A stretch of DNA of 64,000 bases from Chloroflexota bacterium (GTDB lineage: Bacteria; Chloroflexota; Chloroflexia; Thermomicrobiales; UBA6265), in contig JAEWEG010000005.1 of NCBI GenBank assembly GCA_023389575.1, positions 1 through 64,000 on the forward strand, written 5' to 3'. The translations under genes and the position numbers were made by a program. Shown piece by piece: positions 17,114 to 25,941 of this stretch; positions within the stretch are counted from its first letter, which is position 1, and each line of letters begins with the position of its first letter. The notes under the pieces were generated by a model that was given only the letters and a program-made list of their open reading frames with translations, had not been told where the DNA came from and did no database searches.

Positions 17114-18283
17114 CTACAGCACCCGGTACCGGTCGATCATCGCTTCGTCGACTTCCACACCCAGGCCCGGCCCGGTCGGAACGGCGATGTAGCCATCCTT
17201 CATGCCGATCGGCTCCGTGCAGAGCGTGTTCAGCAGGGAACTGGAGGAGACGTTGTACTCGAGGTAGAGTGCGTCCATCAGGTACGCGTTGAGATGCAGC
17301 GACGCGGCCTTGAGCAGGTCCGTCAGCCAGGCGTGTGGCACGCAGTTGATCTGCCGCCGCGTGGCGAGGTCGGCGACCTGCTTGCCAACCGTCAGTCCCC
17401 CGCAGCGCGAGAGGTCGGGCTGCAGCACGTCCACCCCGCCCTCGATCGCCAGCCGTTCGAAGTCCGTGTACCCGGAATGCTGCTCCCCGGCGGCCGTGCG
17501 CAACGTGGCGCAGGTGTCGCTCACCTGCCGCATGCCCGCGAAGTTCTCGGGGTGGAGGAAGTCCTCCAGCCAGAAGATGTCCAGGTCCTCCAGCGCGCGG
17601 ACCAGGATTTGCCAGTCGCGCAGCGAGCGAGCGCGGAACGGGTTGGCGGCGGTGGTGCCGTACCAGCCCGCGTCCACCATCAGGTCGACATCCGGGCCCG
17701 CCGCTTCCCGGGCGGCGGCGGCCAGCGCGATATCGAGCTTCAGGTCATAGCCAAACGCTCCCCAGCCGAACTTGATCGCCTGGAAGCCATGGTCAAGGTA
17801 CTCGGCTACGGCTTCCTTCATGGCCTCCGGCGTTGGCCGGAAGAGGGTCGAGGCATAGCCCTTCACATGCGTCCGGTACGAGGCCCCGAGCAGCTTGTGG
17901 ATGGGCTGGTTGAACGCCTTCCCGGCGATGTCCCAGAGTGCGATATCCGCCCCGGAAAGCATGTGCATCCCCACGCCTTGCCGGCCGTAGTAGGCCATCG
18001 AGCGATAGGCCTTCTGCCAGAGCCGTTCGCGCTCCAGCGGGTCTTCCCCGATCAGGGCCGATTTCAGCGAGTCGAAGCCCACCACGCCGCTCGACGGCGC
18101 GTTCACCACGGCATGGCCCGTGTGCGGTTGCGTTTCGATGTCCGACCAGCCGGTGATGCCCTCGTCGGTGCTGATCTTGAGCAGGGTCACGAACCGCACG
18201 CCGTGGGCCTCGCTCGCCCCGTCCGGGTTCTCATAGTTCTTGCCGGTGTCCAGCACCATGGCTTCCACATCGGTAATGCGCAC
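17114..18283 (-). CDS. Enolase-superfamily sugar-acid dehydratase (mandelate racemase group)
   Basis: 389 aa. An N-terminal capping domain (MRITDVEAMVLDTG) is followed by the barrel. Candidate residues: Lys171 in AIKFGWGAFG, metal ligands Asp204 (VDAGWYG), Glu240 (WLEDFLHPEN) and Glu267 (AAGEQHSGY), with Asp290 (QPDLSRCGG) and His317 (CVPHAWL) as the His-Asp dyad of the mandelate-racemase group. KFGWG with a single Lys is typical of acid-sugar dehydratases such as rhamnonate/talarate types. It is last in a minus-strand operon beginning at 21496 and follows the dehydrogenase by 29 bases. The exact aldonate or uronate substrate is not resolved. Confidence 0.85.
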   Translation of the reverse strand: MRITDVEAMVLDTGKNYENPDGASEAHGVRFVTLLKISTDEGITGWSDIETQPHTGHAVVNAPSSGVVGFDSLKSALIGEDPLERERLWQKAYRSMAYYGRQGVGMHMLSGADIALWDIAGKAFNQPIHKLLGASYRTHVKGYASTLFRPTPEAMKEAVAEYLDHGFQAIKFGWGAFGYDLKLDIALAAAAREAAGPDVDLMVDAGWYGTTAANPFRARSLRDWQILVRALEDLDIFWLEDFLHPENFAGMRQVSDTCATLRTAAGEQHSGYTDFERLAIEGGVDVLQPDLSRCGGLTVGKQVADLATRRQINCVPHAWLTDLLKAASLHLNAYLMDALYLEYNVSSSSLLNTLCTEPIGMKDGYIAVPTGPGLGVEVDEAMIDRYRVL

Positions 18284-18312
18284 GCGTTCTGCTCCTGGGT
18301 GTGAAACGTGGT

Positions 18313-19383
18313 TCAGGCGAGGCCGGATCCACCGGTTGAATCGACATCGAACGAGAAAGCGACCTTCATTGCCCGCCGCCGGTCGAATTCGGCGACGTGA
18401 AGGGCCGTGGCGTGGTCATCGAGCGCGAAGTGATGCGTCACCAGGTCGCCGATGCCGATCTCGGGATCGGCCAACGCGGCGATCGCGTCGTCGAACCGGT
18501 TCCGGTCGTTGACCGCCCCGATGATCTCCAGTTCCCGCACCAGCACCTCGAACAGGTCGACCGGGGTCGGGCCAGGCATTGGCGCGAACACCACCAGCCG
18601 TCCGCCCGGCCGTAGCAGGGAGAGGGCATCGTTGACCGCGTCGCGATCGCTCACCGCCAGGATCACGGCGTCGTAGCCCGCGCCGTCGCTGGCATCGCGC
18701 AGGACCCGTCGGATATCGCCGTTACGCAGCGTCTGGACCTGTCTCGCCGGACCGGCGAACGCCAGCCGCTCCACGTGCCGGCCGGCGATCGTTACCGCGC
18801 CCGTGCCGGCGCGAGCCGCCAACCGCGCCATCAGGACACCAAAGGGTCCATCGCCAATGATCAGCAGCCGGTTCCCCGGCGAAAGCCGGGCCTGGTGGAT
18901 GGCTTCGAGGCAGACGCAGACCGGCTCGGCGAGGGCGGCGGTGCTGAACGACACACTGTCCGGTATTCGCCGCACCCGGTCCTCCCGCGCCGGGAAGTAT
19001 TCGGCGAAGGTGCCCTGCATCGAGAGCCCGAAGTGCAGTATGTTGGGGCACAGGTGGTCCATACCGTCCCGGCAGGTGTCGCAGTTGAGGCAGGGATGCA
19101 CCGGGTGGGCCGCGACCCGGTCGCCGATCGCCACGCTGGTGACATCGTCACCCACGGCCACCACGGTTCCGGCCCCCTCATGCCCCAGGATCAGCGGTAA
19201 CTCCGCTCCGAAGGCATTGTCACGGATGTCCTGCAGGTCGGAGGTGCAGATGGTCGTCGCCCCGGTCCGGATCAGCATCTCCCGCGGGCCGGGAGCGGGG
19301 ACGTCGATCTCGACGAGGTCAACCTGGCCGATGTCGGTGAATTGGAGGGCCTTCATCCGGCCCGGAATCCCGGGCTGGCTCAT
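18313..19383 (-). CDS. Zinc-dependent medium-chain alcohol/polyol dehydrogenase
   Basis: 356 aa. Catalytic zinc ligands are Cys46 (ICTSDLQDI), His68 and Glu69 (LGHEGAGTV); structural zinc cysteines are 98, 101, 104 and 112 (CLNCDTCRDGMDHLCP). A Rossmann-like GDGPFGVLMARLA follows near residue 180. This is the sorbitol/threonine dehydrogenase branch of the MDR superfamily. Its ATG overlaps the stop of the deacetylase gene (ATGA), so translation is coupled. In the operon it would oxidise a sugar alcohol or hydroxyl of a freed sugar; the substrate is unknown. Confidence 0.85.
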   Translation of the reverse strand: MSQPGIPGRMKALQFTDIGQVDLVEIDVPAPGPREMLIRTGATTICTSDLQDIRDNAFGAELPLILGHEGAGTVVAVGDDVTSVAIGDRVAAHPVHPCLNCDTCRDGMDHLCPNILHFGLSMQGTFAEYFPAREDRVRRIPDSVSFSTAALAEPVCVCLEAIHQARLSPGNRLLIIGDGPFGVLMARLAARAGTGAVTIAGRHVERLAFAGPARQVQTLRNGDIRRVLRDASDGAGYDAVILAVSDRDAVNDALSLLRPGGRLVVFAPMPGPTPVDLFEVLVRELEIIGAVNDRNRFDDAIAALADPEIGIGDLVTHHFALDDHATALHVAEFDRRRAMKVAFSFDVDSTGGSGLA

Positions 19384-20087
19384 GGCAGCACGCCGAAGGG
19401 CTTGACCGCCCCGCGGGCCGGCATCGCCACGAAGGCTTCGGCCCAGTCCACGCCCACCTGGTCACCGCGATAGCCATCGACCCTGGCCGTGAGGGCGCCG
19501 ATCCCGGACCCGACCCCCTTCGTCATCGCTTCTTCCTGCGAGACGTGGTGGGAGAGCAGGCGGACCTTTTCGTCATGCTGCTCGGTGATGTCGACGTAAT
19601 GTGTGACCGGGAATACGTACGGCCCGTGCGGTTCGACCATGAAGATGGCCGGGTGAGACGGCAGGGGAGGGGACTCGGTGCCGAGCATGGGCAGGCAGGA
19701 GTGCATGGCGCAATGCCGCACCAGTGAACTGGTCGTGGTGTGGTCAAGGTTGTAGTCCTGGTCGAAATGCGTGAACACCAGGTCGGCCTGGCAGGCTCGC
19801 ATCGCTTCGATCAGCGCCATGCGCACGGCCGGGGTGTCGTAGAGAAACTCGTCCAGTTCGCCCAGGTTGATGTATGTCGCGCCGAGTTCGGTGGCCAGGT
19901 TGCGCATCTCCCGGTCGCGGATTGCCGCCGCCTCCGCCCGCTCGATGTCCGGCTGCTGCACGAAGCCCTTCGAACCGTCGGTGAGGGTGATGAAGTGCAG
20001 GTTATCCCCGCGCTCCCTGCACTTCAGCATGGTGCCGAGGCAGCGCATCTCGTCGTCCTGGTGGGCCATGATGGAAACCACGTTCAC
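19380..20087 (-). CDS. PIG-L family deacetylase
   Basis: 235 aa from a GTG at 20087 that overlaps the stop of the preceding gene (GTGA); longer in-frame readings have no RBS. The zinc motif AHQDDE is near residue 8 (the family's AHPDDE), with TLTDGSKG and a second histidine in YNLDHTTTSSLV near 125. Members remove N-acetyl groups from GlcNAc-type sugars or glycoconjugates. Together with the GH39-like glycosidase upstream it suggests processing of an N-acetylated or otherwise acylated saccharide. Confidence 0.85.
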   Translation of the reverse strand: MNVVSIMAHQDDEMRCLGTMLKCRERGDNLHFITLTDGSKGFVQQPDIERAEAAAIRDREMRNLATELGATYINLGELDEFLYDTPAVRMALIEAMRACQADLVFTHFDQDYNLDHTTTSSLVRHCAMHSCLPMLGTESPPLPSHPAIFMVEPHGPYVFPVTHYVDITEQHDEKVRLLSHHVSQEEAMTKGVGSGIGALTARVDGYRGDQVGVDWAEAFVAMPARGAVKPFGVLP

Positions 20088-21496
20088 GAAACATCCTCCA
20101 GTCTCACCAGCGTCACCGAATCCCGCGGGCACCAGGCCTGGCACCGAAATGTCGCCTGCGCGAAGGTGTCGCGCACCTCAACCGGCTCCAGTTGGCACGG
20201 TTCCTCCCGCCAGCGGTGGTTGTCGTCAATCTGCGTGATCACGATCCGCTTGCGGCCGGGCGTGATGTTGGCGAATTCCAGTTCGACGACCCGGTCCAGC
20301 ACTGCTTCTTCGTCGTCATGGTGGTTGACGATCATCACCCCATGGCCACCATCGTCGCGAGCGGCCAGGAATCGCAATCCTGGCGCTTCCGCCTCGACCG
20401 CCAGCCGCTCATCGCCCACCATCCCCAGCATCTGGAACACGAAGTACTGTGGCCGGGGAGCGCCGTTCACCCCGAACATCCCGAACCGGTGAGGCACCTC
20501 GTTCCAGTGGCGCACCATGTTGGCCACGCCCGCCCCGGTGAAGAACGGCCGAAACGACTCCGGATCGCATGCCTGGTCCCACACGTGGTAGTAAAAGGCC
20601 CAATCCACACCGGCATCGAGCATCGCGAGGGCGATCGCCGCCGTGGTCGATCCGGCCCGGCCCTCGAAGCCCGCCTCTTCAACCGAGAGCGGGTACTGCT
20701 CGGCCGCGTCACCCGCCGTGACAGAATGCGGGAATCCCCGCGCCCACTCGGTGATGAACAGTTCTGGTCTCTTGCCCGGATAGCCTTCAAGCAACTCCTG
20801 GGCCCGGCGAATCCCCATGGCGTGCCTGTCCGGGTCATCACTGTAGAGGTGCCACGAGATGAAGTCGAGTTGCGTGCCCGCCTGCTTGCAGATCTCGATG
20901 AACCCGGGCAGCGGCTCGTTGTCGATCCAGCACGCGGCCGGACCACCAACGCGCGCCTCCGGGAAGGCCGCCAGGATCGGCTCGATCGTCATCCGGTAGA
21001 ACGCGGCGTACTCCCCGGCGCCCGGGATCAGGTAGGGCGATCCCCCATCCTCGCCGATGTCTGTCTCGTTGCCGACCTCCCAGTGGGTTACCAGTCGCCG
21101 TTCCACCGAGTAGCGCGTCACCAGCGCGTGGATCAGCCGCTGCCACTCGTCGACATCCGTTGGCTCCCAGATCGCGTGGTCGATCGCGGGATACAGCACC
21201 TTCGGCTTGATGGTGATGGCCGCGACGATGTTCGCGCCGGTCGCCGCCAGCGCCTCCATGTGCGGATCGAGTCGCGACCAGTCAAACGTGTCGTGGTCGG
21301 GATAGACGTCGAAGAACTCCTGGATGAAGATCCGGATCAACCGGGGCTTGAGTTGGCCGAGGCCGTCCACCACCGCCGGTGGCAGCGGGTCGGGGCTGAT
21401 ACCTCCGTGGCTGAGGGCGTGCCGCCACCACTCGAGGGGGCCGAGCGGCGACTCGCACGCGACGCGAACCTGGCTTACCGGGGCACTGTGTTTCAT
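20084..21496 (-). CDS. GH39-like glycoside hydrolase
   Basis: 470 aa, no signal peptide. GH39/clan A features: VRIFIQEFFD-like second strand (LIRIFIQEFFDVYP), the acid/base Glu144 in HWEVGNETD, the SWHLYSDDPD segment, and a candidate nucleophile Glu250 in FITEWARG. A C-terminal beta domain covers the last ~110 residues. GH39 includes beta-xylosidases and iduronidases. It is the first gene of the four-gene minus operon (glycosidase, deacetylase, dehydrogenase, dehydratase), divergent from the IclR regulator, which is its likely controller. Confidence 0.75.
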   Translation of the reverse strand: MKHSAPVSQVRVACESPLGPLEWWRHALSHGGISPDPLPPAVVDGLGQLKPRLIRIFIQEFFDVYPDHDTFDWSRLDPHMEALAATGANIVAAITIKPKVLYPAIDHAIWEPTDVDEWQRLIHALVTRYSVERRLVTHWEVGNETDIGEDGGSPYLIPGAGEYAAFYRMTIEPILAAFPEARVGGPAACWIDNEPLPGFIEICKQAGTQLDFISWHLYSDDPDRHAMGIRRAQELLEGYPGKRPELFITEWARGFPHSVTAGDAAEQYPLSVEEAGFEGRAGSTTAAIALAMLDAGVDWAFYYHVWDQACDPESFRPFFTGAGVANMVRHWNEVPHRFGMFGVNGAPRPQYFVFQMLGMVGDERLAVEAEAPGLRFLAARDDGGHGVMIVNHHDDEEAVLDRVVELEFANITPGRKRIVITQIDDNHRWREEPCQLEPVEVRDTFAQATFRCQAWCPRDSVTLVRLEDVS

Positions 21497-21547
21497 GGGC
21501 TGACCGTTCCGCGGAAAGTCGAGTACAGGTACAATCTGTTCGTCAGG

Positions 21548-21576
21548 GTAAACGCGGTTTGGTGGGCTGTAAACGC
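21548..21576. promoter_or_regulatory. Direct repeat GTAAACGC in divergent IclR/GH39 intergenic region
   Basis: GTAAACGC occurs at 21548-21555 and 21569-21576, 21 bp apart, i.e. two helical turns on one face. A GTACaggTAC dyad lies at 21524-21531. The region separates the minus-strand operon start (21496) from the IclR gene (21611), a usual place for an IclR-type binding site. It differs from the TGAAA-N5-TTTCA box. Confidence 0.45.
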
Positions 21577-21610
21577 TCGGAGGTCATTTCCATGATTTGG
21601 AGAGGGCCGG

Positions 21611-22420
21611 GTGGGCCGCCTGAAGGTGGGGGAGGCGATGAAGAAGCAATACAGCGTACCCGCCCTCGAAAAGGCGATGGCGATTCTGGAACTCTTGGGC
21701 AATAGTCCCGGCACCCACACCGCCACCGAGATCCACACGCGCCTCGAACTGCCCAAGGCCACCACGTTCATGATCCTCAACGTGCTCGAGCGGTACCAGA
21801 TGGTCAAGCGCTCGGCTGGCAATCGCTACACCATTGGCCTGAAGGCCTACGAACTCGGCACCCGCTACCTCGCCAGCCTCGACATCGTCGAGGTCGTGCG
21901 GCCGCACCTGGAAGCCCTCGCCGAGCGCACCCAACTCACCGCCCACCTGGGCGTGGTGCAGGGCGAGAGCCTGCTCTACGCCGACAAGGTGGAATCCCAC
22001 GGCATGATCCGGTTCTCCACGTTCGCGGGCATGCGAGCCGACATCCATACCAGCAGCCTCGGCAAGGCCATCGTCGCCTTCATGCCGGAGCCGGAGGCGC
22101 ACGCCCTCCTCGCCAGCATCGACCTCGGCGCCTATACGCCAAACACCATTACCGATCTGGACGCGTTGCTGGCCGAACTTGGTCGAATCCGGAGCCAGGG
22201 GTACGCGGTGGAGAACGAGGAGGGGGAACTGGGCGTACGCTGCGTGGGAGCGCCAATCCGCGACGAGGCTGGTCTGGTGGTGGCCGCCATCAGCGTGACC
22301 GGCGTGCTGTCGCAAATCCCCACGGAGGGCATCGCGGACATCGCCATGGAGGTCATGGCCGCGGCCGATGGCGCCGCCCGCGAATTGGGGTACCGGGTGG
22401 AGCATCAGGTCGGAACGTGA
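21611..22420 (+). CDS. IclR-family transcriptional regulator 1
   Basis: 269 aa. N-terminal winged helix: YSVPALEKAMAILELLG, HTATEIHTRLELPKATTFMILNVLERYQMV. The C-terminal effector domain carries the usual blocks: HLGVVQGESLLYADKV, ADIHTSSLGKAIVAFMP, GYAVENEEGELGVRCVGAPIRDEAG and VAAISVTGVLSQIP. The GTG at 21611 follows GGAGAGGG at correct spacing; ATG 21638 is an alternative with the RBS nearly abutting. IclR proteins usually repress catabolic genes until a small acid or sugar-acid ligand binds. It precedes the 22454 gene by 33 bases and is a candidate binder of the shared operators. Confidence 0.9.
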   Translation: MGRLKVGEAMKKQYSVPALEKAMAILELLGNSPGTHTATEIHTRLELPKATTFMILNVLERYQMVKRSAGNRYTIGLKAYELGTRYLASLDIVEVVRPHLEALAERTQLTAHLGVVQGESLLYADKVESHGMIRFSTFAGMRADIHTSSLGKAIVAFMPEPEAHALLASIDLGAYTPNTITDLDALLAELGRIRSQGYAVENEEGELGVRCVGAPIRDEAGLVVAAISVTGVLSQIPTEGIADIAMEVMAAADGAARELGYRVEHQVGT

Positions 22421-22453
22421 TCGACGGGACACGTAACGCGGAGAGTGGATGAG

Positions 22454-24334
22454 ATGGCGAGGATGCGAGATTCGGACACGGTACCTGGCGATACGATCAC
22501 GGTTGGCGGCCCGGCGGGCACACTGCGTGTCGATCCGCGGACACTCGCGGGAGCGTTCGACCTTCCGGCGGGGGGCAGGTGGCGGTTCGATCCACTGACG
22601 CATTTGCGATTCAGCGACCCCGACGGAAACCCGGTCTCCTGGCGGGTGGAGACGATCGGGGAGGAGGCGGACACGCCATTCGCCGCCGGGGCACGAATCC
22701 GGGCCGGCGCCAACGCCTACCACCTGGCCATCGGGCTTGATGGGGAGACTCGTGACCTGCTGTTCGAGATCGCGCCGCTGGACGAGCCGGACGAGATTGG
22801 CGGTATCGCCTTTCCGGGCCCCGTCGTGCCCGAGGCGTCGGACATCTCCCTGCTGGCCCTGCCCCTGATCCGGACCAACGGCGTGATGACCGAGCCGCGG
22901 CCGGCCGATCACTGGGCAACCACTATCGTGATCGGCGCCCACTCCGGCCTGAACATGCCGTTCTGGGGCATGGCCGCCGGGAGCCACGGCCTGGTCGCGA
23001 TCGTCGAGACGCCGGACGACGCGCACCTGGAGATCGTGAAAACCGTTCGCCAACCTGTCCTCGTGGAGCCCGACTGGCGGTCGTCGCTGGGACATCTTCG
23101 CTACGCCCGCCGCCTGCGACTGGTGCCCCTGGCCGATGCCTCCTATGTCAGCATGGCGCTCGCCTATCGCCGCCATGTCCAGCGGATGGGAACGTTCCGT
23201 TCGCTCGCCGAGAAGATCGAGGAGCGGCCAGGTGTCCGGCAGGTCATCGGCGGGCCGTACTTCAGCCTGGGGTACCTGCCGATCTCCGAGCGGAAGTTCC
23301 GCCAGATCGTGGCCGGCCTCCGCGAGATTGGCTACACCAACGGCCTGATCGGCCCCATCGACCACATCCAGTGGGACAGCGGCGAATGGCTGAACGATTA
23401 CCAGCCGTTCATTCACGCCCCGCACTATGCCGGTATCGCCGCCGAGCAGGGGTTCGCCGCCTTCTGCTGGCTCTACCTGGAAGACATCCTGCGTTGGGAT
23501 CCGTATTTCGATCCCGACTGGCTCCTCACCCGGCGGGACGGCAAGCCGGTGGAGGGGTGGTTCAACCGGGATTACGAGTACGCCCAGCTCTGCACCCGCG
23601 TACTGCTGGAGCAGCACGGCCAGCTCAAGGACCGCATCACGTCCTTCGATGCCCTCCATTTCGATACCACCACCGCCAAGGACCTGATCGAGTGCTGGCA
23701 TCCGGACCACCCAATGACCCGGAGCCAGGACCGCGAGAGCCGCCGTGCCCGCCTGGCGGAGGTGGCAAGCTGGAGCCCCGTCATCGGCGCCGAGGCCGGG
23801 TACGACTGGGCGTTCGACGTGATGGACTTCTGCTCCAACAACCCGCGGGCCGATCTCTCCATTCACCTGCCCGGTACGTTCTCGCACATTCCCCTGCTGG
23901 GGCTGGTCTATCACGACTCCATCGTCTCGTACTGCTGGGAATACGACCCGTACAACCCCAGCTACCTCGGCGGCGACTGGTCTCGCCAGAAGCTGCTCTT
24001 CGACGCCATGGCCGGCAATCCTCCCACGGTCTCGCCGGTGTTTGGCTACTTCCCGGTCATCAGCCGCCCCGCCCCGCCCGTCGCGTCCAAATGGGTGATG
24101 TGGGAGGACGAGCAGACCCAGCGCCTGCTCCGCGATGCGTTGCCAATCGCCCAACTGCATGGGCAAACCGCCCACCAGCCGATGACGAACCACGAACGCC
24201 TCTCCCCGGATGGTTCGGTGACCCGCACGACCTACGCCGACGGCACCACTGTGCTCGTCAACCAGAGCGACCAACCCTGGACCGAGCATGGAGCACTACT
24301 GCCCCCGCTCGACTACCGGATCGCGCGCGGGTAG
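22454..24334 (+). CDS. Large glycosidase-like protein (DUF5696/GH101-like barrel), uncertain
   Basis: 626 aa. An N-terminal ~230-residue beta-rich domain is followed by a TIM-barrel-like region: GYTNGLIGPIDHIQW, GFAAFCWLYLEDILRWDPYFD, DALHFDTTTAKDLIECWHPD near residue 405, and GAEAGYDWAFDVMDFC. Asp and Glu in DTTTA and GAEAGYD are candidate catalytic acids. The pattern resembles large glycosidase-like proteins (GH101/GH36 clan or DUF5696), but I could not fix the family. No signal peptide. It is co-directional with IclR regulator 1 (33-base gap) and is followed by the site-3 promoter. Confidence 0.55.
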   Translation: MARMRDSDTVPGDTITVGGPAGTLRVDPRTLAGAFDLPAGGRWRFDPLTHLRFSDPDGNPVSWRVETIGEEADTPFAAGARIRAGANAYHLAIGLDGETRDLLFEIAPLDEPDEIGGIAFPGPVVPEASDISLLALPLIRTNGVMTEPRPADHWATTIVIGAHSGLNMPFWGMAAGSHGLVAIVETPDDAHLEIVKTVRQPVLVEPDWRSSLGHLRYARRLRLVPLADASYVSMALAYRRHVQRMGTFRSLAEKIEERPGVRQVIGGPYFSLGYLPISERKFRQIVAGLREIGYTNGLIGPIDHIQWDSGEWLNDYQPFIHAPHYAGIAAEQGFAAFCWLYLEDILRWDPYFDPDWLLTRRDGKPVEGWFNRDYEYAQLCTRVLLEQHGQLKDRITSFDALHFDTTTAKDLIECWHPDHPMTRSQDRESRRARLAEVASWSPVIGAEAGYDWAFDVMDFCSNNPRADLSIHLPGTFSHIPLLGLVYHDSIVSYCWEYDPYNPSYLGGDWSRQKLLFDAMAGNPPTVSPVFGYFPVISRPAPPVASKWVMWEDEQTQRLLRDALPIAQLHGQTAHQPMTNHERLSPDGSVTRTTYADGTTVLVNQSDQPWTEHGALLPPLDYRIARG

Positions 24335-24380
24335 GAGCGGCGGTTTCCGAATAGGCGGGAAATCGCGCGCCCAGGGGCGC

Positions 24381-24423
24381 TTGACACCCTTTTGGTGCGC
24401 CAATAACATGAAACCACGATTCA
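24381..24423 (+). promoter_or_regulatory. Promoter with KdgR-like operator, site 3
   Basis: TTGACA (24381-24386), 17-bp spacer, TAACAT (24404-24409), operator TGAAACCACGATTCA (24409-24423). It drives the binding protein-permease-catabolic operon that starts at 24616 and probably runs through 31667. Confidence 0.8.
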
Positions 24424-24615
24424 CGTTTCTGGCATTGCTCCCGCCGGGAGTCTCGCGATACCCGGCGGGTCGATGTCCCTGATGCAGGGTAGCTTCAAGG
24501 AGCAGCCATCTGACGTGAAGAGCCGCTCGTGAAGCCGCCCCCGAATGCCTGGGAAAGGAGTCGACTCCCACGTTCGCCGGTTGTCGTTCGTTCGTCTTCA
24601 CCAAGGAAGCGCACC

Positions 24616-25914
24616 ATGTCCAGCAGCACCTCTTCCCGGATCAATCGCCGTCAAATCGCCAAGGCCGCCGCCGCGGCTCCCCTGGTCACCGCCGGGATGC
24701 TCGCCGCCGGCTCGGGATCGGCGATGGCCCAGGACAAGAAGGAAGTGCGGATCATCAGCTACACCGTCAACGAGAGCTGGGACGCCAAGATCCAGGAAAT
24801 GCTCGATTCCTTCAACGCCGAGAGCCAGCTCGCCAACGCCACCATCGAGTTCCGCCCGGCCGAACAGTACTGGGAAAAGCTGCAAACCGAGTTCGCCGGA
24901 GGCAATACGCCCGACATCACGCTGGTGAACAGCGAATGGACCGGGGCTGGCGCGGCGCGTGGCATGTTCGTGGATCTCAACCCGCTCTACGAGCGCGACG
25001 GCGTCGACCTCAGCGATCTCTGGTACGACATGGAGCCGGAGTGGGGCTGGGAGGGCGGCATGTACGGCGCCCTGCTGTACGCCGGTGGCCAGGCCTTCTA
25101 CGTCAACAAGGGCCTGCTCGAAGCCGCTGGCGAGTCGATGCCGTCCGCGGACTGGACCTGGGACGACCTGCTCGCCTCCGCCCAGAAGCTCACCGACGCG
25201 GACAATGGCCAGTTCGGCCTCTTCGTCGCCCCGTTGGGCCCTCCGCACTGGAGCTGCTCCTTCATCCATGGAGCAGGTGGCACCGTGCTGAACGATGCCC
25301 GCGACGAGTGCACGCTCAACAGCGAGGAGGCCCGGGCGGGTCTCCAGTGGCTGGTCGACGCCATCGTCGAGCACAAGGTCATGCCGACCCCCGGCGCGTT
25401 CGAGGGGCAGGACAACCCCTTCCTCTCGGGCAAGATCGCCTACTTCATCGGCGGCACCTGGGAAGAAGCGGCGATCCGCACCACCGACATCGACTGGGAC
25501 TTCGTGCCGATGCCGAAGCACCCCACCACCGGCGTCACCTCGGTGCAGCTTGGCTCCAACGCCTGGTCCATGCTCAGCACCACCAGCGACCAGGACGCGT
25601 CCTGGGAGGTCATGCAGTTCCTTGGCGGCCCGGTCGCCGCGCAGGCGCTGCTCACACTGGGCGTGCCCGGCTACAACTCCGTGATCGAGAGCCAGGAGTA
25701 CCTCGATCTCCACGCGCCGCAGGACATCTCCATCGTCATCAACGACTTCCAGAATTTTGGCCACGACTACTACACCACCCCGGATTCGGCCGAGTGGATC
25801 AACGCCGTCAACAACGAATTCGGCCCGATGTGGATTGGCGAAGACACGGTGGAGAACTCCACCCAGCGGGCGACCGACGCGGTGAACGACATCTTCGCCT
25901 TCCGCGACTTCTAG
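24616..25914 (+). CDS. ABC sugar-binding protein, family 1 (paralogue 3)
   Basis: 432 aa. Tat-like signal (RINRRQIAKAAAAAPLV) with cleavage near SAMAQDK. Close paralogue of the 12861 and 15716 proteins (EFRPAEQYWEKLQTEFAGG, MYGALLYAGGQAFYVNK, SADWTWDDLLASAQKL, GPMWIGEDTVENSTQRATD). The ATG at 24616 follows AAGGAAG; an in-frame upstream ATG at 24529 would add a non-signal leader. It is the only one of the three directly followed by permease genes (25942, 26910), so it is the cognate receptor of that transporter. Confidence 0.9.
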   Translation: MSSSTSSRINRRQIAKAAAAAPLVTAGMLAAGSGSAMAQDKKEVRIISYTVNESWDAKIQEMLDSFNAESQLANATIEFRPAEQYWEKLQTEFAGGNTPDITLVNSEWTGAGAARGMFVDLNPLYERDGVDLSDLWYDMEPEWGWEGGMYGALLYAGGQAFYVNKGLLEAAGESMPSADWTWDDLLASAQKLTDADNGQFGLFVAPLGPPHWSCSFIHGAGGTVLNDARDECTLNSEEARAGLQWLVDAIVEHKVMPTPGAFEGQDNPFLSGKIAYFIGGTWEEAAIRTTDIDWDFVPMPKHPTTGVTSVQLGSNAWSMLSTTSDQDASWEVMQFLGGPVAAQALLTLGVPGYNSVIESQEYLDLHAPQDISIVINDFQNFGHDYYTTPDSAEWINAVNNEFGPMWIGEDTVENSTQRATDAVNDIFAFRDF

Positions 25915-25941
25915 TTCCACGTCCGGGGGAAGGACACATTC

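Noticed and set aside
21584..24289. 901-codon open frame antisense to the IclR and glycosidase-like genes
   Set aside because: High-GC third-position shadow: it is antisense to two well-supported genes, has Arg/His/Gly/Val-rich content and lacks family motifs.
12861..25914. Recent gene conversion between the three binding-protein genes
   Set aside because: They share short identical stretches (for example the GTGGACCGGCGAGGACACGG region), but a by-eye comparison cannot separate conserved codons from conversion.
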